Shown here: piece by piece, positions 34,963 through 46,973 of the stretch
Layout: each line of letters starts with the position of its first letter
Numbering within the stretch: position 1 is the stretch's first letter
Source of the DNA: Sarcomyxa edulis
Lineage: Eukaryota > Basidiomycota > Agaricomycetes > Agaricales > Mycenaceae
Assembly: GCA_009761415.1 (NCBI GenBank)
Contig: QUOL01000004.1
Location: 2,356,001 to 2,420,000 of the forward strand
Direction of reading: 5' to 3'
Length of the DNA: 64,000 bases
Position numbers and translations under genes: made by a program
Notes under the pieces: generated by a model
Told to the model about the DNA's origin: nothing
Seen by the model: only the letters and a program-made list of their open reading frames with translations
Database searches by the model: none

Positions 34963-36558
34963 GGCGAATTAGGATGATGTGGTTGTGGTTGTGGTTGAAA
35001 TGTGTTCTGAGCGGGCACGCTGGTCGGGCCACGCCACGATCGCCGGTCTGGGCTTGCAACTGAACTCCTTCCTTGAACTCAACTTGGATTTCTCTGTACA
35101 TTTTCTCGTCTTTCTACCCTCAAGGTCGGCAAGGCTGCAGTATCAATCGCTCAAAAAGTATCCAAAACGACGTGTGGATCCCCATTTGATCTGCGGTCAG
35201 TGATGGTCAAACTTTGGGCGAACGCCCATCACTATTAGCAGAGTACTTGTGAGTCTGACTTTGGTCCAAATTCTTTGAGAACGAACGTTGCTGACAACCT
35301 GTATGTCCCGTAGTCCAGGGAGATGCATTTCGTTCCCTACACTTTCTTGATAGCACCGTTTCTTGCGGCTCTTGGTCTGTTCTGGCGTCTTATCGATGCT
35401 ATCAATTACGAAAGACTTCGGAGTCCACTCTACTTATTCGGTCGAAAGTTCGTATCAATATCATCCATTTCACGAGATCTAGCATGTGGTCGTTTCCGAG
35501 GCGCTATAGCACAAATTGGAATTGGCCAACAGGACATTGGAGTTTCCTCAACTCTCGTCTCTGCACGACTCTTTCTAACGATGCAGACCTACGGCCAAGT
35601 TAGGAACGTCCGGTTCCTGGTTGGGTGCACAACGTTTTCAGTAGGGATCACTATTGATATTGAAGGTACAAGCCTACAAGGTACGCGTACGTATTTGTCA
35701 CCTCAATATGTCTCCACGCGCTGACCTGAGCCTCGTATTTCCTCAGAAAGTACACTGCTGACTTATATGACGAGCAATTCTGCGGGGAGGACTATCCCCG
35801 CATTAAAATAGCAGGATGGAATTCGTCGCTGAGAGCCATCCTCCGGAAGAAGGAACGAGGTTGTGGCGTCGAGAATTAGACCACGACGAGGACGGGCATC
35901 TCGAGAAACACCGCAAGCGACTAAATTGATGCTGATAATAGCAGCGCACGCGACCTGCAGCTGGATGGATCTCAAGCAAGGTCGAGTCTCAGTCGTTTGT
36001 TGACATGGGAAAGTGGGAAATGCCTCCGGATCGGCGACGATATCGATGTCTTCCAGGTCCTAGTTTTGGTTCAGCTTCTTCGGTGTCGAACGCCTCCGGG
36101 TTTGCGAGTCTCGAGGATTTTGTTAGCTTCTGCCCTCTTACTTCTCTTCATAACTTCCATTGGTATACGTTCCTACCGTCAATCGTTTATCCACCGCGCA
36201 AATGCCGCACGTTTCCAGTCTCCACATGTATCATCAAATAAACGCTAGCGCACAAACCACCTCGTATTTATCACTCTAGAGCTCCCAAAAAGCGGCTCTC
36301 TTTCGCCGTCATCCCCTGCCAACGAGTGCCAAGCAGATGTCCTGATTTCAATATCTCAATACTGTTTCAACGTACGTACTAGACGCTCAGTCATGGGTCG
36401 GCTGGACGTAACGGAGTTTATATTTCATTCAGTGCCCTCGACGAGGGCTCTACGGCTTCTTTGCCGTCCTATTTAAAGGAACGCAATTGAGGATTTACTT
36501 CCACCCCCTTCTCCCTCTCTCCATCCACACCTTCTCTTCTCCTTCCGCCTCCAAGAAA
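34963..36558. other. Intergenic region with unresolved short open segments
   Basis: Lies between the divergent XRN1 (-) and CE4 (+) genes. On the plus strand, 35126-35208 reads VGKAAVSIAQKVSKTTCGSP... to a stop after a good acceptor-like border. 35323-35448 reads a hydrophobic MHFVPYTFLIAPFLAALGLF start. 35753-35878 reads YTADLYDEQFCGEDYPRIKI. These look protein-like but lie in different frames, and I could not join them into one gene. A small uncharacterised gene or a pseudogene is possible. Confidence 0.4.
36470..36477 (+). promoter_or_regulatory. Candidate TATA box of the CE4 deacetylase gene
   Basis: TATTTAAA lies 82 bp upstream of the start codon at 36559 and is followed by a CT-rich leader. 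Confidence 0.45.
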
Positions 36559-37895
36559 ATGAAGTTCAACAGCCTCTCTGTAATGACGACCTTGGCCCTC
36601 GCAGCCTTTGGTTCCGCGCAACTAGCTTCCGTCGTGACGAAGTGCACGGTCCCCAACACTGTCGCCCTCACTTTCGTTAGTACTGTTATATCTATTGCCC
36701 GACGACTAGTCAGCTCATCATATTATATTTTTGATTCTACGCAGGACGACGGCCCATGGGTATACTTGTACGCTATTTCAGTTCTTCGCCTCTCTTTCGG
36801 TTCAATGAATCATTGTGTCAAATAAACAGGTACGATGTCAGCAAGGCTCTTGTTGCTGCTGGCGCGAAGGGTACATTCTTCTTCAACGGCAATAACTGTA
36901 CGTGTATATTTTATCTCCTCGATATATTTCGCATTAACGTCGTCGTAATTTGTCTTACAGATGAATGTATCTACGATGCGGACGAGATCAAGCGCGTCAA
37001 ATATGCCTACGACAAGGGGCATCAAATTGGCTCGCACACCTGGAGTCACGCAGATTTGACAACGCTTACCTGGGACCAGAGTGAGTCCTTCGTGGCTGCA
37101 TTTCTTTCGTGATCCTCTGCAAACGAAACCTGGGATTGCTTTCTCGGCACTTCAATTCTGTTGCTGACAATTTGTCTTCTACAGTCCACAATGAAATGTG
37201 GCTCGTTGAACGTGCGTCTTATATTTTCCTCTACCGTCTACGATGTGTCCTGATTGTATAACTGTGTGTTTGTAGAGGCACTTCAACGTATCATTGGCGT
37301 TACTCCTGCTTTCATGAGGCCTCGTACGTCCTTCTACTTCTCTGGGCAGTGTCAAACAAACCAAACCTCGCTACTTAGCCTACGGAAACTACAACGATCT
37401 CGTGCGTCAAGCATCGTACGTTCGCAATCAAACTCTTGTCCTCTGGGACTTCGAGTAAGGAAGCTTCAGCATAACTTTGCTCGTATTTACAATACTGATT
37501 GATATTGTCGATATTAGCTCCGAAGACTCTGTCGGTGCCAGCGTTAGCCAGAGTGAGAACCTCTATGACCAGGTCGTATCCGAACACCCAACCACGATCT
37601 TACCTCTCAACCACGAGACCTATGAGACTACTGCGTCAGTCTTACCATTCTCTTCCTCCTTATTTTGTTTGCTTTACTGAAGGCGACGACACAATAGCCA
37701 CCAGGTTCTTCCTTATGCCATCGCTAAGCTCCAGGCCGCAGGTTATAACCTCGTCACACTTGCTGAATGCCTCGGACAAGAGCCTTATCACAGCGTCGGT
37801 ACTGCCGGGACACCTGATGTAAGTCGCTATTTCGTTCTTCGTTTGAACATGTCTCAACAAAGAACCCCCATACACAGGCTTCTTGGACCTGCTAA
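36559..37895 (+). CDS. Secreted polysaccharide (chitin) deacetylase, CE4 family
   Basis: Removes acetyl groups from N-acetylglucosamine polymers such as chitin, in the cell wall or medium. The start gives a signal peptide, MKFNSLSVMTTLALAAFGSAQ, with a likely cut after the AQ. Small exons join to the NodB-homology motifs: TFDDGP (motif 1; general base and metal Asp), SHTWSH (motif 2; metal His residues), RPPYGNYN (motif 3), VLWDFDSED (motif 4) and LPLNHET (motif 5, catalytic His region). The last exon, at 37878-37895, is six codons ending ASWTC-stop. About eight introns are inferred, several only 45-60 nt. The mature protein of about 225 aa is a lone CE4 domain, without a chitin-binding module or GPI signal. 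The chitin substrate is inferred from the family; other CE4 substrates are possible. Confidence 0.9.
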
Positions 37896-38516
37896 TTCTT
37901 CCAAGCCACGTCCACAAACTTCGACAATTTCGCACGATTAGTTTTCATCGAGTTTATGCGCTTATACCGCTGGTACCCTCATTTACGATCTTCAGGACAT
38001 TTTTTGGTACTTATCCGAACATTCTTGAACATTATTACTAATTCCCCCACACGAATACAATTAATTCCATTCGCCTTATGGCCAAGGTACTCAACAGCGG
38101 AGTGCTGCTACTCAGATAAGTTCTGTCAACGTTGTGAATCCAACGAACAAGGGTGATAGTCTGCTTCACTTCGGCCATGACCGAATCTTCGATTGAGACT
38201 CGTTTGCATGCTTTGCATTCCACCGACGTTCCAGTCGATGAATGATAGTAAGGCGCTCAAAACATTGCTTCAGAATCGAGCTTCCAATGTGAATGAGTAG
38301 ATAGGATAGCAATAAGCGAGTACTTGCTTTCTGCATCTGACAACGTCAATTCATTCGACCAGAAGAGATGTAGACTCTTTCATCCACTTGATAACTCGAC
38401 GATACTCGTACAACATTTCTAGATCCATCCTAAATATTAAGGATATGGATAATGATATTACAACAAAGACCGCTTTCTTCTTCTCTTCTATAATCCCACC
38501 CACCAAGTGCTTATGC
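37896..38516. other. Convergent intergenic region
   Basis: The 3' flanks of the CE4 gene (+) and the galactokinase gene (-) meet here. No gene or RNA was seen. Confidence 0.5.
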
Positions 38517-40671
38517 TTAGGTGAACTTATACACTAGAGACAATGAACCATGTCAGGTGGGTAGAGAGCGGAGGGGAAAGGGAAAACATACCACAAGCGC
38601 CACTACTAGGCCTCGTCGCGAAGATGACCTCACTCAAGGCATGCCCTTCCAATCCCTTATAAGCAGGATACGTGTCGCGCATTTTGTTGATGAACGCGTC
38701 GACGTGGGATTCAGGGACGAGAGAGACGGTGCATCCACCCCATCCAGCACCTACCGGACGATGAGACACAATTATTAGACGATACATGATGATGGAGGAT
38801 GAAGAAGGAACGTACCAGTGACTCGACTTCCATACGCTCCAGCCTCCCTCGCGAGTTTCGTCAAAAGGTCGAGCTCGGGGCACGAAGACTGGAAGACCTG
38901 TGAAAGACTTGTCTGGGACTCGTTCATCAGTCGGCCTAATTCTTGCAGTGCCTTCTCGTTGGTGCTACTATTGGGAGTTGTGGCGTTCGCGAGGCACACT
39001 TCACGGAACTGTAGGACCTTGAGGGACTCGGCGAAGACGTGCTTAGCGCGTTTGTACAATTGGAAGTGGGTTGCTTCCACTAAATAAGAGGAAAAGGTGA
39101 GTAAAGACGCGATGATAGTCACGATAATGAACTCACCATGGACATTCGCAAGGTACACCGCCTTGAACTCATCAGCACTAAGCCCAGACAATGCAATCAT
39201 CTCCTCCAGAGTCACGCCCAACTCCTCATCGTCACCAGCAACCTTCCCATTCCGTATCGGCCTCAGAACCTCAACATCCTTGCCCAATTTAACAAGCATA
39301 GCCTTCAACGCCTCCTCATCCAACCCCTCTCCCGATTTATCCTTCCCTAGATCCTCCCCAGCCAACCGTCCAAGGACTTCCCGGAACGTGATCTTCTCCT
39401 TCCTCCCTTCACCTACATCCAACGAAGCCAACCCCAACAACCGTCCCAATACGCGGGCACCGACTAGCGTCTCCACGACTCGGAGGTTATACCGTGTTGC
39501 GGCACCGACGACTTTGTCACTGACGACGAGGGAGTTGGCGCAGACGTAGACACCTCCAACGGGTAGAGAGACGTCGGAGGCTTTGAGGTGGGGATAGAAT
39601 TGGATGTAAAGTGCTGTTTGGGTTTTGCAGATGACGGAAGCGGATTGATCCAAGCTTTGATGTATATGTTAGTATCGGTCTTGTTGTAAACATGATGGGT
39701 AGAACGTACCCTCCACTGTTGACACCGACTCTTTGTTCGTTCTTCATCGCCATCTTGACTAGCTCGCCTTTGGATAGACTTGGGGTATCGGGTTTGCGTG
39801 CATCGTCGAGCTACAAAGATTGATTTGAACATCAAGTGCTGATGGTGGAGACAGTCACGTACTTGGTTGTTAACAGCTAAAAAGGCAAGGGTACTGGCGA
39901 CGACCATGGCTGCACTAGATGAAAGACCGGATCCAGCTGGTACTGATCCAGTGAAGAGGAGATCGACAGGTACGGGTCGGCGATGTCGTGCAACGCCATC
40001 GCTATCTGTGAAGTATTGGTTAAGGACACCCTACAAGAACGTGTGAGCTGCAGGGGCGGATCGCAAATAGAAAGAGAACCGCACATAATAACCAGCTTTA
40101 ACATAACTCTCCCATCGGAGTTGTTTAGTATCGATATCGAGATGCCATCCTTCGATGTAGACATCGTCTCCACTTGATGCTTCGCCCGAAGCCCCGACGG
40201 TGATCGAGGAAGATCGAGGAAGTGGTGATGGGGTAAACGAAGCTGGAGTGTATTGTGGTTGAAGATTCTGTGCGTTTACGGTTCCGACTGCAGTATCAGT
40301 GGATTCTCGGGGAGCGCATGCTATGAGGATGTCACGCTCGACTGCTGTGGGGAGGGCACCAAAGAGGGCATAATCAATATGATCGCCTGGGGGTGGGGTC
40401 AATAGGAGATCTGTCATTTCAATAAGTCAAGAGGGCTAGGTACCTATCAGACTAATGACGAAATTCAGTACAAGTACGAAGGTCAAGAATGGATTGCTAC
40501 GCACTTTACACGACCGGGAGCACGAGCGATATAGGTTGGCTTTCTGCCGAACCTTTGGACGAACTCTTTGGTAAGATTGTCCCATCGCTCAGCATGATTG
40601 AAGGTAGTGCCGAGGTTAGCATAAAGGGTAGCCAAGTCAGTGAATATGGGGATTGGTTGGTTCGCAGCCAT
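38517..40671 (-). CDS. gal1: Galactokinase
   Basis: Phosphorylates galactose to galactose 1-phosphate with ATP, the first committed step of the Leloir pathway, in the cytosol. Exon 1 (40671-40505) starts MAANQPIPIFTDL and ends ARAPGRV plus two bases. An 8-nt microexon (40451-40444) then adds the residues that complete GRVNLIGDHIDY, the galactokinase signature, which accepts Asp or Glu before His. The GHMP ATP-binding motif is GSVPAGSGLSSSAAMV. NSGGLDQSASVICK is the next conserved block, and GAGWGGCTVSLVP is the C-terminal GHMP motif. The last exon encodes VYKFT-stop at 38517, matching the usual end of the family. An insert in the middle (KITFREVLGRLAGEDLGK and on) is typical of fungal galactokinases. 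No galactose epimerase or uridylyltransferase is adjacent. Confidence 0.95.
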
Positions 40672-41417
40672 TAAAATTTGAGATAAAGGGGTAAGCTGCT
40701 AGTTGGTTGTTCTTAGGAGACCTCCTCGTTGTCGCTGCGAATTATATGGGTTCAGCGGGACGTCGAACGGGAATTCAGACAGTCAATTCCCGTTCGAATT
40801 CCCGTTCAGAGTGCATGTCAGCTGACGAAAAATGGCCCGAGACTGTTCTGGATGGTTGTGAAGAAAATAATTGGTCAAGGAGCCTTGCGGGTGGGGTCAT
40901 CATTGTGCATGAATGGCTGGAACAAGATCGGCACCATACAGTTCTGGAGCGGAGGAGCCGGGGGAGGCTCGAGGAAGCAAATAGGAGGTCGACAACCCCG
41001 GTGGTCACCTTGCAGCTCTGGAAGACCAGGCACGAGATGGGCACACCAGTGGTTATCGAGTCCCAAGAGGAGCCTCTGTACAGCGGTAAAAATGAGCATG
41101 AAAATGGGTCGTACTGATTGAATCGAAGCAACTTGAAGTTGAAGTTGAACGAAAGTTAAAAATCCTTTAAAGTCCATCCTTGCTATTTATTAGCATTCTA
41201 GTTAAGTACTACGAGTATGTGAGTGGGGTATAATCGATGGGGAGGGATACAAAGGCATTGTAGCGAAATATGCAGACGAGGATGCGAAATTTCTGTGTTA
41301 GCCGGTCTAAAGTAGTGGGTTGTCATCACGGTACAGGGGACACTCGAGATATGGGTTGTCTTGAGAATGTTTGGAAAGTTGTGGTACATGAACTCTTGAC
41401 GCTTGCAGAGCTTGCTA
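40672..41417. other. Galactokinase promoter region
   Basis: Separates galactokinase from the first DUF7918 gene. It contains the inverted repeat listed separately. Open frames here on both strands overlap and lack motifs. Confidence 0.5.
40764..40807. promoter_or_regulatory. 12-bp perfect inverted repeat plus direct copy upstream of galactokinase
   Basis: The left arm CGAACGGGAATT (40764-40775) and right arm AATTCCCGTTCG (40785-40796) are perfect complements with a 9-nt loop. An extra copy, AATTCCCGTTC (40797-40807), follows at once. The cluster lies 93-136 bp upstream of the galactokinase start codon, at promoter distance. Paired CGG/CCG half-sites are what zinc-cluster activators of Gal4 type recognise, though the spacing here is not Gal4's 11. 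The structure is seen directly; a regulatory role is inference. Confidence 0.45.
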
Positions 41418-42553
41418 CTAGGTCAAATCAATGATTTCGCCTGGAACGAACTTGTAAGATGTCTCTGTCTTGATCTTGGGCTTCTTTTCCTTTTTTGCGA
41501 GTCTCTCTCGGACAGCTTGTAGTTTCGCCTGCGACAAAGCTTTCAGTACAAATCGACGTAGATGTGATGGGTGGAACACTGACCTCTAGTATACGAGCCT
41601 CCTTGATATCAGAATCATCGTCAAGATTCACAGCGTCGTCCAGTTTGGGTTTGACATCTCGTTCATGATTTGATGAGGCGGGGCGCTTGCGCTTTCGCGA
41701 GACTTTGGGTAAGGGTGCGATGCCATTCGCTCGGAGCATTTCTTTGTGAAAGGTCTGTTAGATGAAGATATACGCAAACGGAGAAAATGAGACACACCAA
41801 TGGGTCTGTATTTGAACAAGAATGTCGCAACAGGCCATGGACTCAGTTCACGAGTTTCCGCCAGGGCCTTCGAATTGACACGAACTTCTTCCCCGAATCT
41901 ATTTGGGCATAGAGTGAATAGTGAACGATAAATAAGAAAGGTGTGGGAACATACCCAAGACAGTGCACGCCGCCCTTCTTGGCCCTTTCATGGACTGTCT
42001 GAGAGACTGGAAGCGTCTTCCGATGTCTTGCAGAAGCAGAGACCCTCTTTATGATCTGGACTTCGCGCATCTCTAAAACAATTTCCCCAATACGCTCCGG
42101 ATGAGAGGCATCGACATACGCTTCTTCGTCTACAAGTTTATCGTAAGATCTCATTCACAAATTACGGATAGATAACACACATACCGGTGAGTTGAAGATC
42201 GGAGAAAACAAGGTCTCTTCTTGTATGATCCCCGCTTGATACGTCCTTCCTTGCACCTTTCCCTCCACCACACCAGACAATCTTCCCATCACATTTAAAT
42301 CCATCGATAGTAACTCTGCCTGACGTCGCAGTACGGACTATGTCAGAGACTATCCACTCGACCTTGAAATTCTGCATACGAGCATCTCAGATTAGACGTT
42401 GAATGAAACACTCGAATAGATATTCACCTTGCCAACTTCCGAAGGAATCCAGCAGGTAGCTTGTTTGCCATCGTCTGATATCTCCGTGTTGTACTCGGTC
42501 AGCGGTTTGCCGTCGACGCTGACCCAGGCAGAATAATCTTCAATTTGCAACAT
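41418..42553 (-). CDS. DUF7918 domain protein, copy A
   Basis: Uncharacterised family common in mushrooms. The start at 42553 gives MLQIEDYSAWVSVDGKPLTEYNTEIS, followed by the block GKQATCWIPSEVGK. Later exons give NFKVEWIVSDIVRTATSGRV, DLVFSDLQLT, a segment ending TVHERAKKGG, the block FLFKYRPI then EMLRANGIAPLP, a Lys/Arg-rich linker (KVSRKRKRP) and the family's terminal motif FVPGEIIDLT-stop. Around six introns. The basic, acidic-patched C-terminal half (RERLAKKEKKPKIK) may be a short coiled coil or nuclear signal. The product is roughly 285-295 aa. The terminal VPGEIIDLT is so constant in the family that it may be a binding motif; IDLT resembles a SUMO-interacting core, which is speculation. 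Confidence 0.82.
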
Positions 42554-43085
42554 GTCTTATAGTACGGTCAAGGCCAGAGGTTCAAGGATACGAGGAGGAA
42601 GAGATAGTTGCCAGAACACGTTTAGGGGAAACGACAAGAGACAAAGGCGGGCGACCCGGATCCGATACTGAGTCACAGCACGTGCCACGTGGCGTAGTCA
42701 CGGTCGGCGCGTAATATCGGATCTTTGAAATTAGCTAGGCCTACAATTACTGGCCCACATGTAGAGCCTAGCGAATGCTTGATATTATTTGGGTCTGAAG
42801 AAATCAGAAAATAACTTGTAACCAGTGAAGGTAAGCCGATACAGGCAGGAGACTGTCTCGGACAGACGACGAATATATAAGCGTTTGGAGATATAGACGA
42901 GGGTCCTACAGATAAGTGAATGGGAGAGAAGAGAGCCAAAGGTAAATGAAAAAGTTGACAAGGAGTGAATAGTAATCCTGACGATGCTATGTCAGCCTAT
43001 GTGGTAGGCGCAAAACGCGCGCTGCGTGGAACCGAATCAATGCACGACCATCGAGACTCGAGAGGATGGAGCTACGAGGGTTTGT
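42554..43085. other. Spacer between the DUF7918 copies
   Basis: Holds the promoter of copy A and the 3' flank of copy B. No other gene was seen. Confidence 0.5.
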
Positions 43086-44230
43086 TCAGGTCAAGTCGAT
43101 GATCTCGCCCGGAACAAACTTGAACGACGTGTCAGTCTCAATCTTGGGCTTCTTGTCTTTCTTTGCAAGTTTCTCGCGTATAGCTCGAAGTTTCGCCTTT
43201 GAGAACCCCGAATTAGTACACAATTGCATGTAGACGTCAATTGAACTGACCTCCAGAGAGCGAGCTTCTGCTTCGTCAGGATCATTGTCATCATCGACAA
43301 CGATGCTATCGTCGACTTTCGGCTTAACATCACGCTCGGAAGGTGCTGGATCGTCGAGTGTGCGTTTTTTCGAGGTGTCTAAGGGTGCAATCCCGTTCGC
43401 CCGAAGTAGTTCTTTCAGACAATCAATCTATGAAAGAGATACAGGCTGATGGAAAGAGGAGACTAACCTATGGGTCTATACTTGAACACAAACGAGACAA
43501 TACGTTCCCCGCAAGTGTAACTATATTTGCTTGGTACCCGAGGTTCGCTACGTATCTCCTCTCCCAGGCTTATCATGCGTTTACTGTGTAAGTGACAAAA
43601 AGGTAGGGATATATCCGTGAGACGCGTACCGGACACAATGCGCTCCGCCCTTCTTGGACTTTTCATGCACTGTCTGAGACTGTAGGTAATTCTTTTTGTA
43701 TTTTCTAGGTTCAGGACGCCCTTGACGTCTACGAGCCGTAGACGCCCATATCGTCAGAGAAATCTCCCCAATATGTTCCGGATTGCATGCATCGACACGC
43801 GCTTCATCATCTAACAGGTGAACGTTCGGAATGGAAGTAGTCCTCTGGCCAAAGCAACGATATGCGTACCAGTGAGCTTGAGCTCTGAGAATAAGAGCAA
43901 TCTTTTCGTCGTATCCGAAGTTCCTACATCATTCCTGCCTGCATGCCCGCCTTTATGAACACTCGAACCACAAGCGTATCCGTCTATGACGATTTTTCCC
44001 GTTGTATATGATGGGGTCTTTCTGGCGTCGTTCCATTCGACACGAAAGTTCTATGTGGAACACATGTTCAAAGGTATCGGAAGATGAATCACAAGTATAC
44101 ACACCTTGTTGACTTCTGAAGCAATCCAGCAAGTAGCTTGTTTTCCATCTTCTGATATTTCCGTGTTATATTCGGTTAGCTTTGTACCGTCTACACTGAT
44201 CCATGCTGTGAAGTCTCCGATCTGTAGCAT
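43086..44230 (-). CDS. DUF7918 domain protein, copy B
   Basis: Paralogue of the gene at 41418-42553, in the same orientation and with the same exon plan. It starts at 44230 with MLQIGDFTAWISVDGTKLTEYNTEIS and contains GKQATCWIASEVNK, NFRVEWNDARKTPSYTTGK and LLLFSELKLT. It ends with FVFKYRPI, LLRANGIAPLD, a KKRTLDD-type basic linker, KKDKKPKIETDTSFKFVPGEIIDLT and stop at 43086. The exon before FKYRPI is clearly diverged: copy B reads SLGEEIRSEPRVPSKYSYTCGERIVS where copy A reads FGEEVRVNSKALAETRELSPWPVAT. It stays open and spliceable, so copy B seems intact. Function is unknown. Confidence 0.8.
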
Positions 44231-45694
44231 ACTCGAGAATACTCGGTCGTTGACCCAATATTGAATTGAGAACAGACTCAAGGCCGAACGGAGTCAACGG
44301 ACCAGTGCAGTGTGCAAATTCAAATCCGCTTGACAGTCGCCTGTGGTCACAATCGAGTCACAGCACGTGTGAGATTGACGCGACTCGGAATCTGTAGGAC
44401 CATCGTGGAAATTGACTATGTACATCATCTAATTGTCCAAGTGGGCACTCGTGCATATGTGCCAGTTGCATTTTCATAGAAAACAAGCCGAAATCTGCGT
44501 ATCTCCTCCCAACGGCTAGAGTAGCTCGAGTTTACAACGAGTTTGCAATCAAGACGCGAGCATGACGCGAGGCTGCTCCTGTCGGCGGCCGCGGAACGAT
44601 GCGGGTTAACAGAGCGGCGTAGACCGTTTTGGATGGGAGAAGGATACTGGCAGAGAGTCAATTAGACCTACACGCACCCGAAACGCTCGCCCTAACATTT
44701 TCGGACTTCTATCCAAGTATAGCTGATGATGGCGCCCTAAGAGCCTAGAGAGAATGCAGACTGAGAGCTTTACTATGAAGACTAAAGTTTGTGATCGTTA
44801 GTAAAAGAATAGATGGACGGCACAGCCTGAATGCGAATCACTTGTCTGAGGAAGTGCATGCGGTCGTGAGGCTATATTGACGCGAACAAGTTACTTATGT
44901 TGAGATCTTTCCTACGGGACTGCATTAAGAAGTGAGCTCATAATACTCACCCGTGTACCGAGATGAGATTTGACTGATAGCATCGTTCTCAATCAGGTCA
45001 ATTCACATGTCTATGCTGAATTGCCCGTCGCTAGTGCAACTTTATAGATCAGTACGCGTCATTCTAACTGTGGTCGATATATGTTGTGTCCGGAGGATAA
45101 TGGTTTCCTAGAGGGTCCATGGAGGTACCTGCAATGCCTATCGAGAAGGGTGAAACGACGAAAAAGAGATACGTACTGGAGATGACGATGCCATAAATTG
45201 CTTTGTCGCACTTCGAGGGGATGCAGGTGATGGTATTGATAGTTATACGTGAAGATCATCTTAATTTCCATGGAGTACTGGGAGAAGATGAAGGAGTTGA
45301 TCTGAGTGACCCCGACTGACCTTGGACTGTCCCAAAATATCCAAAACCGCCGATCGCTAATTTGTGCCAAGCCGGCGTCACCTTGTGCTTCTTTTCTTCT
45401 TACCAGTTCTTACCTTCATATTCGACGATCTGTAAACGCTGTACGTGAATGTTGTTGAGATGCGACGTTGAGATCGTTTGTCGTTTGGATATGTGGCTGA
45501 CTTCTCCCGGAAGACTGCTCGAGAAGTCAACGATGTCGAACTTGTCGGTCAGCCACGTCGACCAGCTCGTTTCACCTCTTACTGGCTGTCTGCATCTCAC
45601 CTTCTGCTCAACTTGCTGTAGACCTAGAGTCTTTCTTCCAGTCTTCTGACCACTCATAACTGCGCTGGACGCTTATTCCTCTTTCACGACTGCG
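44231..45694. other. Long intergenic region
   Basis: Lies between divergent genes. No supported coding region, tRNA or repeat was seen. The final ~250 bases probably contain the promoter and leader of the Hsp20-like gene. Confidence 0.45.
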
Positions 45695-46973
45695 ATGTCT
45701 CTTCGAATCAGCACCTCGGGTTCTCTGTCTCAGAAATTCTCCCCTCGTCGCTCTCTTTCAAACCTCAACCTAAATTCGCCGAGTCTCCGCCGTGTTAGCT
45801 GCTCTTTGATCGACGCCTGCGTTGAGCCTTCAGTTGCTGCTGCATTTCTCCAGAAACCATCGATTACGAAGCATGCCTCTGAACCAAAGAAAGTCCCCAC
45901 ATCCTTAACCCTGTCAGCCAATCCAAGGTTCCCCACAATAGGTGAGTTCATTCATTCTCAAGGCGCATAGCCGCCTCGGGCTTTTTATTCAACCATGATC
46001 ATGTTATTCACTTCGCTTCCTTTAAAATCACAACGTGGAAACATCAAGGCAGTAAAGGTGGAGCCGGACGCAGCGTTAGCATGAGTGCCAGTATGCTTTC
46101 ACCCGGACGACCTTCTCCCACCTCTGCGCACTCCTGCCGTCTCACCTCAAAAAGATCGTTTACCTTGTCACCAGCACCAATTTCGTCCGCCAATCTTATG
46201 ACGCGGAAACAACCATCAAGAATATCTCTCCCGCCACCCCTCGCGGCAGAGGCATCGTCTTGCACAAGTATTTCAAACTCTCATTCACCAGCTGTTAAAT
46301 TGGCCTCAACCTCGACGACAGACCATAATCCCGGGCTGACTTCTGAACCCACACATACCAGTAACTCCAACATAGCTGCGTCTTTCGTCTCTACCTCTAG
46401 TTCTACGCCCGCTACTCCGGCTCCCTCTCCTAACATGCTACACCACCTATCGCTTCTCATGCCTGAACAAAGTACTCACCCATCCCTATCATCCCTCCGT
46501 CTTCCGTCCGTACTTCCGCCCTCTCCTCTCTCTTCATCCCATCACCCATCCTCCAACCCATCCGCGTCATTATCCCCAACAGCCCGCTCGAGACGAGCTC
46601 CTTCCCCATCTCACACACCCCCAATGACCATCAAAACATCCCCATCATGCCACACCCTCTCCGTCCAACTCCCGAACCCCAACGCCATCCAATGGCAACC
46701 GGACATGGTCACCATCTCCGCCAAGAAGGGTGACAGACTGAAAGTTGTCGCAGACGCGTGGCATATGGAGAGTGATTGTGAGTACACAGTACACAATAGA
46801 TATTATCATTATTTTTGGCTCATTAGAAGGCATGTTTAGGTCACTATGAATGGCAAATCGATTTCCCGCCTCATGACACAGACATGTCGCAGGTTCATGC
46901 GACTTTCCAGCCTGGTGGGCAGCTTGTCATCGATGTGAAGAGGAGACCTGGGCTCTCATACTCGTATTTCTGA
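45695..46973 (+). CDS. Ser/Pro-rich protein with C-terminal Hsp20-like (alpha-crystallin) domain
   Basis: Function is unknown; the C-terminal fold resembles small heat-shock or p23-like domains. Three exons are inferred: 45695 to about 45941, about 46054-46774, and about 46840-46973, giving about 365 aa. Residues 1-250 are low-complexity Ser/Thr/Pro sequence with basic patches (SPRRSLSNLNLNSPSLRRVS), probably disordered and phosphorylated. The C-terminal block reads LSVQLPNPNAIQWQPDMVTI then SAKKGDRLKVVADAWHMESDC and, after the intron, HYEWQIDFPPHDTDMSQVHATF, QLVIDVKRRPG. This pattern of VTISA..GD.L.VVADAWH and HYEW.I.FPP marks the mushroom Hsp20-like family. The protein is far longer than a classic small Hsp because of the N-terminal extension. 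Confidence 0.8.

Noticed and set aside
34963..36558. Hydrophobic frame at 35323-35724 as a complete membrane protein gene
   Set aside because: Only its first third looks protein-like. The rest reads across probable introns and it has no known motif.
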